Part shown: one piece after another, positions 53,096 through 61,703 of the stretch
How the letters are laid out: each line of letters opens with the position of its first letter
Position numbering within the stretch: the stretch's first letter is position 1
Assembly: GCF_002929275.1 (NCBI RefSeq)
Contig: NZ_PJIK01000003.1
Span: 248,001-312,000 of the forward strand
From: Arthrobacter sp. ZGTC131
GTDB lineage: Bacteria; Actinomycetota; Actinomycetes; Actinomycetales; Micrococcaceae
Length of the DNA stretch: 64,000 nt
Direction of reading: 5' to 3'
Made by a program: the position numbers and the translations under genes
Notes under the pieces: model-generated
Told to the model about the DNA's origin: nothing
Seen by the model: only the letters and a program-made list of their open reading frames with translations
The model's database searches: none

Positions 53096-53734
53096 TCAGC
53101 TCGCATTAGCGCCTGCCGCTGGATTTCGATCGGCAACTTCGAATGCAGTTTCGCTGGGGATGTTTCGAAGCATCCAGATGGTGAGCCACGAGATAGCTGC
53201 GGCCAGGCCGATCAGCCCGAGCTGGAGAACGGTTTCGGGGAACACCGTACGCAAGGCGATGGGGATGGTGCTGGCGGCGTAGAGGAGAACGGCGCCTCTC
53301 GGCGCGGTTGAGGTTCGCCATAGAGTGAGCATGAAAATCGCTGTGCCGGCCAGGAAGAGTATTGAGACTGCGGTTAGGGCTATTGCAAGCGGGCCCTGTC
53401 GCAGGTCTGCAGCGATGTCTCGGTCAAGGTAGGGAAAGACAAGGTTGAGGACAAACTCAACTCCGACGAGGCCTGCCAGGGCAGTAACGGACAGGGCAGC
53501 CCCGGAAATTCCCAGGACGCCGGCTTTCCGGGAAATCACGAGATAGATCCCGATTACCAGCCCAATGGCGGCAAGTTGAGCAACCGGTGCCGCCAGCTGG
53601 GTGACGGGTGTTGTGGGAATAATCCCGGAACGCTTGGCCGCGTTCAGCACAAGGATGGTCGCCGAGAGGAACCCGGCAACTGCAAAGACTTTGATAAGTG
53701 CAGCAGGTAGCAGCACCTGGATATTCGAGGACAT
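53096..53734 (-). CDS. Six-helix membrane protein, paralogue of the one at 62444
   Basis: A 212-residue integral membrane protein with about six helices. GIYLVISRKAGVLGISGAAL (about 77-96), VEFVLNLVFP and a final helix LIGLAAAISWLTIWM align with the protein at 62444 (YLKQVKETGLLGLSGFLLL, VEAFVLPP, final GIAVAWLGYSLWV). It resembles DUF4386-type proteins of unknown role. A near-identical GGTGA-rich element precedes both genes, indicating shared control. Confidence 0.75.
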   Translation of the reverse strand: MSSNIQVLLPAALIKVFAVAGFLSATILVLNAAKRSGIIPTTPVTQLAAPVAQLAAIGLVIGIYLVISRKAGVLGISGAALSVTALAGLVGVEFVLNLVFPYLDRDIAADLRQGPLAIALTAVSILFLAGTAIFMLTLWRTSTAPRGAVLLYAASTIPIALRTVFPETVLQLGLIGLAAAISWLTIWMLRNIPSETAFEVADRNPAAGANAS

Positions 53735-54101
53735 CGGAGGCTCTTGTCTGTTGGGTAATCCACGAACAACGAGTCCCGGAAGAATCGTTGTGCCCCAAGG
53801 ATGTCGGGACGCTTCGAAGCTACCGAGGGGCCTGGTGACGGGCCATCACCACATGTGATGACTCACGTGGTGAATCTGCCCGTAATGGCTGCCCTTCCAG
53901 ATGCCCATCTGATTCAGAGAACACCGACTTTAACGGCGAGGGCAGTGCGTTCGCATCGACAAGCGAGCACACCCCGCACTTTCCTGCCTGGGCGCTGATG
54001 TCAGCCCTCCGAGGCCAGGCAGCGCGGGCGAGCGGGTGCTGTCCCTCCGGCCAACACACCCTGACATGATCTGCTGCACGTGGAGATAGCCAAATCTAGG
54101 C
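53735..54101. other. Intergenic region with regulatory element
   Basis: Apart from the GGTGA-type element at 53844-53875 I see no gene. The sequence lies between the TetR stop and the start of the membrane-protein gene. Confidence 0.5.
53844..53875. promoter_or_regulatory. GGTGA-type regulatory element, copy 1
   Basis: Core ATCACCACATGTGATGA followed by ACTCACGTGGTGA; a further GGTGAC half-site is at about 53833. Over 31 bp it matches the element at 63213-63243 at 29 positions. It lies 110 bp before the start of the gene at 53734. Confidence 0.75.
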
Positions 54102-54782
54102 TCACTCTCCAGTAAGCCCGTCGAGCACTTTGTGAAGTCCCCAGGTGTACTGCCGGGTGGAGACGTAAGTGGCCATGATCGGTGCCGCTGCCGCGGAGAG
54201 GGGGTAGCTGGCGGCCGGTATTGCCGAGAATCCCTTAAGGCGGGAGGCAATTTTTTCGTCTTCCGAAGTTCCCCTGGTCTGGTCACCCTGCTCTGCCGTT
54301 TCAAGGGCTATCGAGCCGAAGACGTAGACGATCAGCAGGTAGGACGCCCTCGCGGCCTCAGCGGCGCCGAGCCCGGAGTCCCCAAGCGTTTCCATGAGGT
54401 GTTCGTTCAGGGCAAGAGCCCGCGGGCCGTCCATGGGTCCGCCGATCATCAGGTTCACCGCTCCCGGATGAGCAGTGAGCCGCTCCCGTAGTTCCAACGC
54501 CAGGGATTCAATGCGCTGGCGCCACGGAACGTTGCGGTCCGAGAACACCGCCAGGTCAACCTGACCGAGCAGGTGCTCAACAATGGCTTTAACGACTGCC
54601 GCCTTGTCGGGAAAGTACGTATAGACGGCGTTCGGGGCGACGCCGACCCGGGCGGCGATCCCGCGCACCGATGCCGCCTTCACACCGCCCTCATCGAGGA
54701 GGTCGAGGGCCGCATCCAGGATCGCGCCCTCGGTCAGGGTCCTGCGTGGCCCCGGTTTCGACCTGCGTGCCTGCGTCGTCAT
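54102..54782 (-). CDS. TetR family regulator
   Basis: A 226-residue TetR. The HTH is at about 14-62 (RRTLTEGAILDAALDLLDEGGVKAASVRGIAARVGVAPNAVYTYFPDKAAVV). It starts at the ATG behind AGAGGAA; the upstream in-frame part (35 codons) is the operator region. It is divergent from the membrane-protein operon at 54872. Three palindromes TGTAC-n3-GTACA lie between, two full turns of dense coverage, so tight repression of both units is expected. Confidence 0.9.
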   Translation of the reverse strand: MTTQARRSKPGPRRTLTEGAILDAALDLLDEGGVKAASVRGIAARVGVAPNAVYTYFPDKAAVVKAIVEHLLGQVDLAVFSDRNVPWRQRIESLALELRERLTAHPGAVNLMIGGPMDGPRALALNEHLMETLGDSGLGAAEAARASYLLIVYVFGSIALETAEQGDQTRGTSEDEKIASRLKGFSAIPAASYPLSAAAAPIMATYVSTRQYTWGLHKVLDGLTGE

Positions 54783-54805
54783 AAATTCCTCTCTTGACTT
54801 CCTTC

Positions 54806-54852
54806 TGTACAGCGTACACGATTTGTACAGCGTACATTTTGTACGGCGTACA
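54806..54852. promoter_or_regulatory. Triple TetR operator TGTACrGCGTACA
   Basis: Three copies of a 13-bp palindrome: TGTACAGCGTACA (54806-54818), TGTACAGCGTACA (54824-54836) and TGTACGGCGTACA (54840-54852), starting 18 and 16 bp apart. A TTGACT box (54794-54799) stands at the left side. They fill the whole divergent region. Confidence 0.88.
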
Positions 54853-54871
54853 GAAATAGGCGGGAAGACCC

Positions 54872-55639
54872 ATGGATACCAGCCCAACCAAAAAACTTCG
54901 GATCGCCGCTGGCGGGCTTTTTGCCCTCAGTGCCTTGGCGTTCGCGGCAGCGGCCACGGCACTGTCGGTGATGTTTGACTGGCCGGACGTGCTCCGCGAG
55001 CCGGCCGAGGTGGTGCTGCCCGCCTTTACCGCCGGCGGCCCCGCCCTCGTGTGGGCCTGGTTCGCCGCGGCCTGGACCTACGGGCTTCTGGCCATCCCGA
55101 TCCTGCTCCTGCCGGCGTCACTCGGCCTGCAAGGGAATCCTGCATTGAAGGTCGCCACCTATGCCGGAGCTGCCTCGGTGCTCCTGTCCCTCATCGGGTT
55201 CCTGCGCTGGGTGTTCGTTGTCCCGGCACTGGCCAGCACCTACGTGGCCGGCGATGAGCAGACTCAAGCCGGGGTAGCCGCGGCCTGGACAGCACAGCAC
55301 CAGTTCGGCGGCGCGCTGCTGGGCGAGCATCTGGGCCAACTGCTGGTGATCGCCTGGTCCGTCGCCGTCAGCATCATGATACTGCGCAGCGGAATTCTTC
55401 CCCGATGGATAGGTGCCGCAGGCATCATCACCAGCGGCGTCTATCTGCTCAATCAGGGCGACATCCTCGCCACCGCGGTCCCCGGTTTCCCCGTCTGGGA
55501 CCTCGCCGGCCTGATCGGCAGCACCGGCTGGGGCCTCTGGATAGCCGCCCTCGGCATCAGCATCCTGATCAAGCGATCAGCGGCGGCTAGCCCCGCTCCC
55601 ACCGCCCAAATCCACCCGGCCCATCACGGCATTGCCTAA
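54872..55639 (+). CDS. Multi-helix membrane protein (DUF4386-like)
   Basis: A 255-residue protein with about seven membrane helices (for example about 10-32, 60-80, 85-110, 145-165, 175-195, 210-230). It resembles DUF4386 proteins in helix layout and in WIGAAGIITSGVYLL. Function unknown. GGCGGGAAG precedes the ATG. First gene of a rightward operon with the genes at 55652, 56248 and the broken SDR, under the TGTAC-type operators. Confidence 0.78.
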   Translation: MDTSPTKKLRIAAGGLFALSALAFAAAATALSVMFDWPDVLREPAEVVLPAFTAGGPALVWAWFAAAWTYGLLAIPILLLPASLGLQGNPALKVATYAGAASVLLSLIGFLRWVFVVPALASTYVAGDEQTQAGVAAAWTAQHQFGGALLGEHLGQLLVIAWSVAVSIMILRSGILPRWIGAAGIITSGVYLLNQGDILATAVPGFPVWDLAGLIGSTGWGLWIAALGISILIKRSAAASPAPTAQIHPAHHGIA

Positions 55640-55651
55640 GGAACTGACACC

Positions 55652-56251
55652 ATGACCCACACTGAGACTCCGCGGGCAACCACCATCCGGGCCTGGCTGC
55701 TATGGACCACCGGCTTCTTGGCGCTACCGGTGGGTGGATACGCCGGCACGATGATCAGCGGCCGCATCGATAACCCGCTCTCCGCGGTTATCGGCGGGGC
55801 CATCGCCGGTCTCATCATTGGCGCCGGGCAGGCACTGACCAGCAGCCACAGGGTCCGGCCAGTCACTTGGATCCCGGCAACCGTTGTGGGCATGGGCGCC
55901 GGGCTGGCCTTGGGTGCTGCAGTCGTCGGCTACCGCACCGGCCTTTCCGACCTTGCCCTGATGGGAGCGCTCAACGGGCTCGTTCTGGGTTTCACCCAGG
56001 CACTTGCCCTGCCCCGGCAGTTGGGCCGGCGCCGCTGGATCTGGGCAGCGGCAATGCCTGCACTGTGGAGCCTCGGCTGGACGGTCACCACCCTGGCCAA
56101 AATCAATGTCGATCAGCAGTTCATCGTGTTCGGCGCCAGCGGAGCCGTCCTCGTCACCGCCATCACGGGCCTCATCCTGAACCGGCTGCTGCCCGTCCCG
56201 GCGTCCAACCAGCCCAGCATCACCCCGACCACGTCGAAGGTTCACTCATGA
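55652..56251 (+). CDS. Multi-helix membrane protein, unknown
   Basis: A 199-residue integral membrane protein with about six short helices separated by Gly-rich loops (SAVIGGAIAGLIIGAGQAL, WIPATVVGMGAGLALGAAVVG, LALMGALNGLVLGFTQALAL). No cofactor or catalytic motif. It begins 12 bp after its upstream neighbour and ends overlapping the next start (ATGA), so the operon is tightly coupled. Confidence 0.8.
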   Translation: MTHTETPRATTIRAWLLWTTGFLALPVGGYAGTMISGRIDNPLSAVIGGAIAGLIIGAGQALTSSHRVRPVTWIPATVVGMGAGLALGAAVVGYRTGLSDLALMGALNGLVLGFTQALALPRQLGRRRWIWAAAMPALWSLGWTVTTLAKINVDQQFIVFGASGAVLVTAITGLILNRLLPVPASNQPSITPTTSKVHS

Positions 56252-57219
56252 ATACCGACCTGCACATCATCTTCGGCACCGGCGCCATTGGACTGGCCAC
56301 TTTGGATGCCCTCCGCCGCCGAGGCCGCACCGTGCGCCTGGTCAACCGCTCGGGCATAGCGCCGGTGCCCAAGGACGTCGAAGTTGTCGCCGGTGACGTC
56401 GCCGACCCGGTCTTCGCTGCCCGCGCAGCCGAGGGTGCCGCCGTCGTGTACCAGACGATGAACCCGCCCTACCACCAGTGGAGCGCACAATTCCCCGCAC
56501 TGCAGACCGGAGTGCTGGCAGCGGCGGAAGCCACGGGCGCACGGCTGGTCAGCATGGAAAACGTCTACATGTACGGCCGCCCTGCAGGGCGGCCACTGAC
56601 CGAGGACCGAACGAACAACGCGCACACGAAGAAGGGCCGACTCCGTGCCGGGATGGCCAACGAACTCCTGCGTGTCCACCGGGCAGGCCGCGTCGAGGTT
56701 GCCATCGGGCGCGCCTCCGATTACTTCGGCCCACGCGGCGGAGCACAATCAAACCTCGGCGACCGCGTCTTCCCCGCAGCCCTGGCCGGGAAAACCAGCA
56801 CCGTACTGGGCGACAGGAACCAACCCCACACCTACACCTATATACCTGACATTGGTGAAGGGCTCGCCATCCTGGGCGAACACCCGGACGCGCCCGGGGA
56901 AATCTGGCACCTACCCAACGACCCGCAAACGCGCAGCACCCAAGAACTCGTTGACACCATTTACAGCCAGGCCGGACAGCACCGCACCAGGATCCGCACC
57001 GTCCCGCCATTTCTCCTGCGCGCCCTGGCCCTCACCAGCCCAGTGGTGCGGGAACTCCTCGAAATGCAGTACCAGTTCGAAGAACCCTTCATCGTTGACA
57101 GCAGCAAAATCACCACAAGGCTCGGCGTCACGGCCACTCCCCTGGATCAAGCCATCGCAGAAACTCTCAGCAGTTACACCACCACGAGTCAGCCCCAGGC
57201 GGAACGAGCACGATCATGA
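56248..57219 (+). CDS. NAD(P)-dependent epimerase/dehydratase-like (atypical extended SDR)
   Basis: A 323-residue protein with the Rossmann motif GTGAIG at 10-15. It has the same length and alignment landmarks as the protein at 13294 (ASDYFGPRGG versus GDFFGPRVRA; EMQYQFEEPFIVDSS versus EMLYQFERPFVMDSA). Both lie beside TetR genes. The YxxxK catalytic pair is not evident. The start overlaps the previous stop (ATGA). It overlaps the next, frameshifted SDR start too (stop 57219, ATG 57216). Confidence 0.85.
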   Translation: MNTDLHIIFGTGAIGLATLDALRRRGRTVRLVNRSGIAPVPKDVEVVAGDVADPVFAARAAEGAAVVYQTMNPPYHQWSAQFPALQTGVLAAAEATGARLVSMENVYMYGRPAGRPLTEDRTNNAHTKKGRLRAGMANELLRVHRAGRVEVAIGRASDYFGPRGGAQSNLGDRVFPAALAGKTSTVLGDRNQPHTYTYIPDIGEGLAILGEHPDAPGEIWHLPNDPQTRSTQELVDTIYSQAGQHRTRIRTVPPFLLRALALTSPVVRELLEMQYQFEEPFIVDSSKITTRLGVTATPLDQAIAETLSSYTTTSQPQAERARS

Positions 57220-58083
57220 AACGCACAAACATCAGGCCCATGGAGGGCAGGACAGCGGTCGTCACCGGCGCAACCGGAGGCATCGGCAGGGCGACCGTCC
57301 AAGGCCTGGCCCTGCGGGGGCACAGCTGGCAATCATCGGCCGCGACCCCAAACGCACGGAAGAAACCGCCAGGGCGATCCGTTTGGCAGGCGGCGGAAAA
57401 GTGGACACCTTCGTCGCCGACCTGTCCTCCCAAGCCCAGGTACGGCGCCTCGCGGACGAGCTGCTCACCCTCCCCCGCATCGATGCCCTGATCAACAATG
57501 CCGGCGGATACTGGAACACCCGCCACACAACAGCAGACGGGATCGAGCACACCTTCGCCCTGAACCACCTTGCGCCGTTCCTGCTCACAAACCTGCTCCT
57601 GGAACGGCTGCAACTGGACGGTCCAGCACGGGTAATCACCGTATCCTCCAACGCACAAGCCAGGGGCGCATCAACTTTAAGGACCTTCAGGGCGAGCGCT
57701 CCTATTCCGGTGCCGCGGCCTACAACCAGTCCAAACTCGCGAACCTGCTGTTCACCTACGAACTGGCCAGAAGACTGGAAGGCACTTCAGTAACAGCCAA
57801 CGCCCTGCATCCGGGATTGGTGAGCACAGGGTTCGGAGCGGAGGACCCGGGACGTGCACAGCGGCTGCTCGTCCCGCTACTCCGGCCATTCATGCTGACG
57901 ACGGGCCAAGGCGCTAAAACCGCAATTCATCTGGCCTGCGCTCCGGCCCTCACCGACGTCAGCGGGCGCTTCTTCGCCCGACGCATGCCCCGCCGATCCT
58001 CCAACGCCAGCTATGACCAAGCTACGGCGGCCCAGCTATGGAAAATCAGCGCCGAAATGACGGGTCTGACTCCGACCAATTAG
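57216..58083 (+). pseudogene. Short-chain dehydrogenase with two frameshifts
   Basis: Three successive frames make one SDR of about 289 residues: TAVVTGATGGIGRATVQGLAL (cofactor motif), then IIGRDPKRTEETARAIRL with LINNAGGYWN, then SYSGAAAYNQSKLANLLFTY (YxxSK) and NALHPGLVSTGFG. One base is missing in the G run near 57320 and another near 57670. It belongs to the retinol-dehydrogenase-like SDR group. If real, the enzyme is lost; if sequencing errors, it is the last gene of the TetR-controlled operon. Confidence 0.85.
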
Positions 58084-58196
58084 GCCGCGTAAGGCGGCAG
58101 CCTCCTGGCTTTAGTCGACCACGTCTCCTGATCTGTGAACCCTTCCGTCGCCATTGACGGTGGCGGGATGGCGTCTTCCTATCGCTTTGGCGGATC

Positions 58197-58796
58197 TTAT
58201 CGGGACTGGAGAGCATCCAGTGCCACTGCCATCGCCGCCGCAACCCGGCCGTCGAGTCGGGCGCCTGGAAGGGTGATGAGGTATCGGTCGCGCAGGGACC
58301 GTCCCCGTTCTGATGTCATGAGCACTTCTCCGTTCGAGTCGACAAAGTCGAAGTGGAAGCGGAAGGGCGAAGGGATGGCGTCTCCCAGGGGTGTCGCCTC
58401 CCATACGCGCCGGCCGATAGCGACGCCGAGGCTGCGTTCACTTCCGGTGACTTTGAGCCCGGACGATTCGAGGTGCCAGGTCGATCGGAGCAGCGACTTG
58501 GCAAAGTCTTTTCGGAAGCTGCCGATCGGTTGTCCATTGGCGTCCAGCACGTCGTACGTCGCGCCGAGGTCAATGCGTTGCCGGGCCTTGAAGGAGAAAA
58601 GCGGCGTGGTCCTTGACTCGTCCTGGTAGAAGGTCACCTGCTCCTTGAAAGCGGCCCGCTTCTGCTGAGCGACGGCGACCAGGTGCCCAGGTTGCCCGTC
58701 TCCGGTCACGGAACGTATTTCGTACCGGTTCACCATCAGGGTGAGCTTCTGTGTCACGGTGAAACGATCTATGCCCTGTGCAAGTTCTGCGCTCAT
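58197..58796 (-). CDS. LURP-one/scramblase-like (Tubby C-terminal fold) protein
   Basis: A 199-residue protein matching the LURP-one-related/phospholipid-scramblase-like family. The features are RFTVTQKLTLMVNRYEI at the N-terminus, FKEQVTFYQDESRTTPLFSFKARQ, then RIDLGATYDVLDANGQPIGS and FRFHFDFVDSNGEVL. The family forms a beta-barrel around a central helix and may bind lipids; no enzymatic role is known in bacteria. It stands alone and leftward, with 290 bp of unassigned sequence upstream. Confidence 0.8.
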   Translation of the reverse strand: MSAELAQGIDRFTVTQKLTLMVNRYEIRSVTGDGQPGHLVAVAQQKRAAFKEQVTFYQDESRTTPLFSFKARQRIDLGATYDVLDANGQPIGSFRKDFAKSLLRSTWHLESSGLKVTGSERSLGVAIGRRVWEATPLGDAIPSPFRFHFDFVDSNGEVLMTSERGRSLRDRYLITLPGARLDGRVAAAMAVALDALQSR

Positions 58797-59085
58797 GTGC
58801 GTCCTCGTGGTTAAGGGGGTCCCGAACAGTGTGCGGTCCGCCTGTTGGTATGTTCTCTGCCTTGCTTGACTGGCTCCTGCTGAAAGGACTGATCCTTGTC
58901 GCCCGGCTGGTGGTTTCCAGCCTTGAGTGTCCTTCCAAACACGGTGCCGTTCCAGGTCCGTTTCCCGTGGGCAGAAGAGTGAAGCTCATCGCGCCTCCAC
59001 CCAGCACCTGGGATCACCCTTATCGGTGGTCGTGAGAGCTAAGTATAGATTCACGGCACTCGAGGGCTGCCTAGATCGCGAGGCG

Positions 59086-60093
59086 TTACTTGGTGTCGAC
59101 CGACGGCTGGCGCGCGGAGGGAACAGCGACCTGCACAACGGCGTTGCCTCTTTTCCGGCCTGCGCTGACGTGCCGGTGTGCCTCGGCGATGTCGGTGAGG
59201 TCGAAGGTGCAGTCGATGACGGGGCGGAGTTGGCCTGTCTCTGCCAGCCGTGCGATGTGGGCGAGATCGGCGGCGATGAACGGGACGTTGCCGGCGGTGA
59301 TGTGCGTGCCGGTCCGGCGTGAGCGCAGACCTGCGGCCAGAACCCCGTTGAGGTCGGTAATGACCGACAGCAGCGCTCCCCCGGGCTTGATCAGTGGCTG
59401 CAATTGCCGGAACGGTACGTTGCCGACACAGTCCACGATGATGTCGTAGGCCGCCACTGCCTGGGTGAAGTCCTCCTTGGTGTAGTCGATTACCGTCTCG
59501 GCGCCGAGGGAACGGACCAGTTCAGCGTTGGCGCCGCTGCACACTGCCGTGACGTGGGCACGTGCGATGTTGGCGAGCTGCACGGCTGCGGTTCCGACGG
59601 CGCCGGAGGCCCCGTTGACAAGCACCGACATTCCCGGATCCATGCTGGTCCTGCCGAGGAACGCCTGGGCAGTGATCCCGCCGAAGACCAGCGCCGCGGC
59701 TTCCTCGAACGTCAGGTTCGCGGGCTTTTCGGTGATGGCCCCGTCCTGCGGGACAGTGACGTATTCGGCGTGGCCGCCGAACTTCCCGCCCAGCATGGCG
59801 ATCACCTCGTCACCAGGCTTGAAGCGGGCGACGTCGGGACCGACTGATTCGATGACGCCGGCGATGTCCATGCCTAGAACGCGGATGCGCGGGGTGATGA
59901 ACCCGAGGGTGACCGAGCTGCGAAGCTTCAGCCCTTTTGGAACGTGCTTGGTCCGGGCCCGGTAGTCAGCGGCGCTGACAGTGGTTGCCTGGACCTTGAC
60001 CAGCAGCTCGCCGCGCTGCGGGGTGGGCTTGGTCTGCTCCTCGATCCGGACCACGTCCGGGCCGCCGAAGCGGTGGTATACGGCGGCTTTCAT
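59086..60093 (-). CDS. Zinc-free MDR oxidoreductase (quinone-reductase-like)
   Basis: A 335-residue NAD(P)-dependent enzyme. The catalytic fold has LLVKVQATTVSAADYRARTK and the Rossmann segment is VLVNGASGAVGTAAVQLANIARA. Zinc ligands are absent. Its ATG overlaps the stop of the DUF4386 gene (ATGA), so it is the last gene of a six-gene leftward operon of membrane proteins. The substrate is unknown; the context suggests coupling of redox chemistry to membrane components. Confidence 0.9.
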   Translation of the reverse strand: MKAAVYHRFGGPDVVRIEEQTKPTPQRGELLVKVQATTVSAADYRARTKHVPKGLKLRSSVTLGFITPRIRVLGMDIAGVIESVGPDVARFKPGDEVIAMLGGKFGGHAEYVTVPQDGAITEKPANLTFEEAAALVFGGITAQAFLGRTSMDPGMSVLVNGASGAVGTAAVQLANIARAHVTAVCSGANAELVRSLGAETVIDYTKEDFTQAVAAYDIIVDCVGNVPFRQLQPLIKPGGALLSVITDLNGVLAAGLRSRRTGTHITAGNVPFIAADLAHIARLAETGQLRPVIDCTFDLTDIAEAHRHVSAGRKRGNAVVQVAVPSARQPSVDTK

Positions 60094-60830
60094 CGCCCGG
60101 TCCCGCCGCTCGTGCCGGTACCTGTCGCGGTGAGCTCGGCTACGGCGTCGGGGTTGAAGCCCTTGACGACCAGCCAGATGCCCAACCCGAATTCCCAGAT
60201 GGCCAGGAGCAGTGCACCGAGTCCGGCCAGCGGCGACACCGGACCCCACAGGCCGAAGAGCATGCCGACTGCCCCGGCGATGAGCAGCGGCGCCCCAATG
60301 AATCCGGACACCGGCAACGCCCGGGGCAGCAGACGGGACTTGTACATCAGTGAGCCGAGCAGTAGTGCGTTGAACGCAGGAATCAGGCCTTGTCCGAGCA
60401 GCGTGGTCCAGACGTGCTGGGTCAGCAGCGCCTGGCCGGTGATAAGGGCATCGTCTCCGGCGCCGGCCTGCCGGAGGCTGACGATCGACATCATCGCCAC
60501 GACCCCGGCGAAGATCGCCCCTGCTTCCAGGATCCGCGCCCCGACGAACCCGAGCGCGACTCCTTCGTTCTGTTGCTTCACCACCGGATACAGCGCGACG
60601 CCTGTTCCGATGCAGGCCAGGGCGACGATGACCTCCAACAGCCCGCCGACGATGACAAGGGTGTCGGGGCCGGGACCGGCGATGTACCCAGCGTCGGTCT
60701 TCACACGGTCATAGAGGAAGAGGGTAGGAATGGACACGAACGTGAGGAGGTAAAGCACTCCGGCGGTCAGCGAGGTCTTCCGGTGCGAAACCAGAGGCAC
60801 CTTCGTGGTTCCGGGCTCAGCGGTAATCAT
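60090..60830 (-). CDS. DUF4386 family membrane protein
   Basis: A 246-residue protein with about six helices. The DUF4386 landmarks are HRKTSLTAGVLYLLTFVSIP (about 16-35), LEVIVALACIGTGVALYPVVKQQNEGVALGFVGARILEA and SRLLPRALPVSGFIGAPLL. Function unknown across bacteria. It lies 38 bp after the gene upstream and overlaps the MDR gene. Confidence 0.88.
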   Translation of the reverse strand: MITAEPGTTKVPLVSHRKTSLTAGVLYLLTFVSIPTLFLYDRVKTDAGYIAGPGPDTLVIVGGLLEVIVALACIGTGVALYPVVKQQNEGVALGFVGARILEAGAIFAGVVAMMSIVSLRQAGAGDDALITGQALLTQHVWTTLLGQGLIPAFNALLLGSLMYKSRLLPRALPVSGFIGAPLLIAGAVGMLFGLWGPVSPLAGLGALLLAIWEFGLGIWLVVKGFNPDAVAELTATGTGTSGGTGR

Positions 60831-60868
60831 GGTGATATTTCTCCTGATGAGAGGGGCGGGTGCAGGTG

Positions 60869-61333
60869 TCAGCGGGAGTCGGGCAGCCAGCGGTCGCCGC
60901 GTCTGGTCACGTACTGCCGGACCAGGTACGGCCAGGGAAGGATGAGGAGGACGATCACGACAAGTGAGCAGTTGATGGCGACACTGGCGGTGGCGTTGTT
61001 GAGTTCACCGGCAAGCCACAGCGGAAGCGCCACAGTGCTGAGCCAGATCACTTTCCATGTCATTTCGAACAGCAGGACCGGGATCAGCTTCACCGGGTAG
61101 CGGACACCGAGGAAGAACAGCAGGGACTGCGCGACGAGCATGCACACTACAACCCCGTCCATCAGCGCCCACGACGCATCGTGCCCGATCAGCAGGGGCC
61201 ACCGCGTGACCGCCAGGCCGAGCGCCATAAACAGGTAGCCGGCACGCAACAGGTACAGACGCAGCAGGGACAGGTCCTCCGCGGCTCTCGACTCTGTCTT
61301 CGGGTTGGGCTTGGACGTTGCCGGTAATGACAT
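60869..61333 (-). CDS. Four-helix membrane protein, unknown
   Basis: A 154-residue protein. The polar N-terminus (1-25) precedes about four hydrophobic helices (AGYLFMALGLAVTRWPLLIG, GVVVCMLVAQSLLFFLGV, VLLFEMTWKVIWLSTVALPLWLAG, SLVVIVLLILPWPYLVRQY). AAGGAG is six bases before the chosen ATG; 31 upstream in-frame codons lack support. Part of the leftward operon, 112 bp after the small protein gene. Confidence 0.75.
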   Translation of the reverse strand: MSLPATSKPNPKTESRAAEDLSLLRLYLLRAGYLFMALGLAVTRWPLLIGHDASWALMDGVVVCMLVAQSLLFFLGVRYPVKLIPVLLFEMTWKVIWLSTVALPLWLAGELNNATASVAINCSLVVIVLLILPWPYLVRQYVTRRGDRWLPDSR

Positions 61334-61445
61334 TGCAGGCTCCTTGTTCACTTGCCCGGAAAACTGAGGGACGTTCATTCCTTGAGGGTGCGCCGCTCTG
61401 CGACGGCAGCAAAGTTTTGTTGCCAAAGCTGGTACACGGCGGTTT

Positions 61446-61703
61446 TTAGTGATCGCCGACCGAGCCGGCTGAAGGGCCGATCATGCGTACTGAGATGAGG
61501 ACCATGCCCAGGTCGCGGACCTTGTTGAGGAGGCTGTGCAGTGCCGCCTGGTCCGCTACCGGGCCGCGGAGAGCTGTCGTACCGTCACTTGCGCGGGTGA
61601 GTTCGAGGTGCTCGAACCATTCCACCCAGTGATCATCGAGGTGCCCTTCCACCCGGAGCTCGTAGTGGCCGGGTTCGTGACCGTGGGGCATGTGGCCGGT
61701 CAC
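61446..61703 (-). CDS. Small conserved hypothetical protein
   Basis: An 85-residue soluble protein: a His-rich N-terminus (GHMPHGHEPGHYELRV), a beta-rich middle and GPVADQAALHSLLNKVRDLGMVLISV near the end. That last segment is a recurring motif in small actinobacterial proteins found beside membrane or redox genes; no function is established. The GTG start overlaps the preceding stop (GTGA). Confidence 0.8.
   Translation of the reverse strand: MTGHMPHGHEPGHYELRVEGHLDDHWVEWFEHLELTRASDGTTALRGPVADQAALHSLLNKVRDLGMVLISVRMIGPSAGSVGDH

Noticed and set aside
54806-54852. Three regularly spaced repeats considered as a mini CRISPR
   Set aside because: The repeats are 13-bp palindromes with 3-5-bp gaps in a TetR divergent promoter; no spacers or cas genes.
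59944-61100. Plus-strand frames of 236-256 codons
   Set aside because: They are antisense to the DUF4386 and neighbouring membrane-protein genes, whose overlaps and ribosome sites fit an operon.
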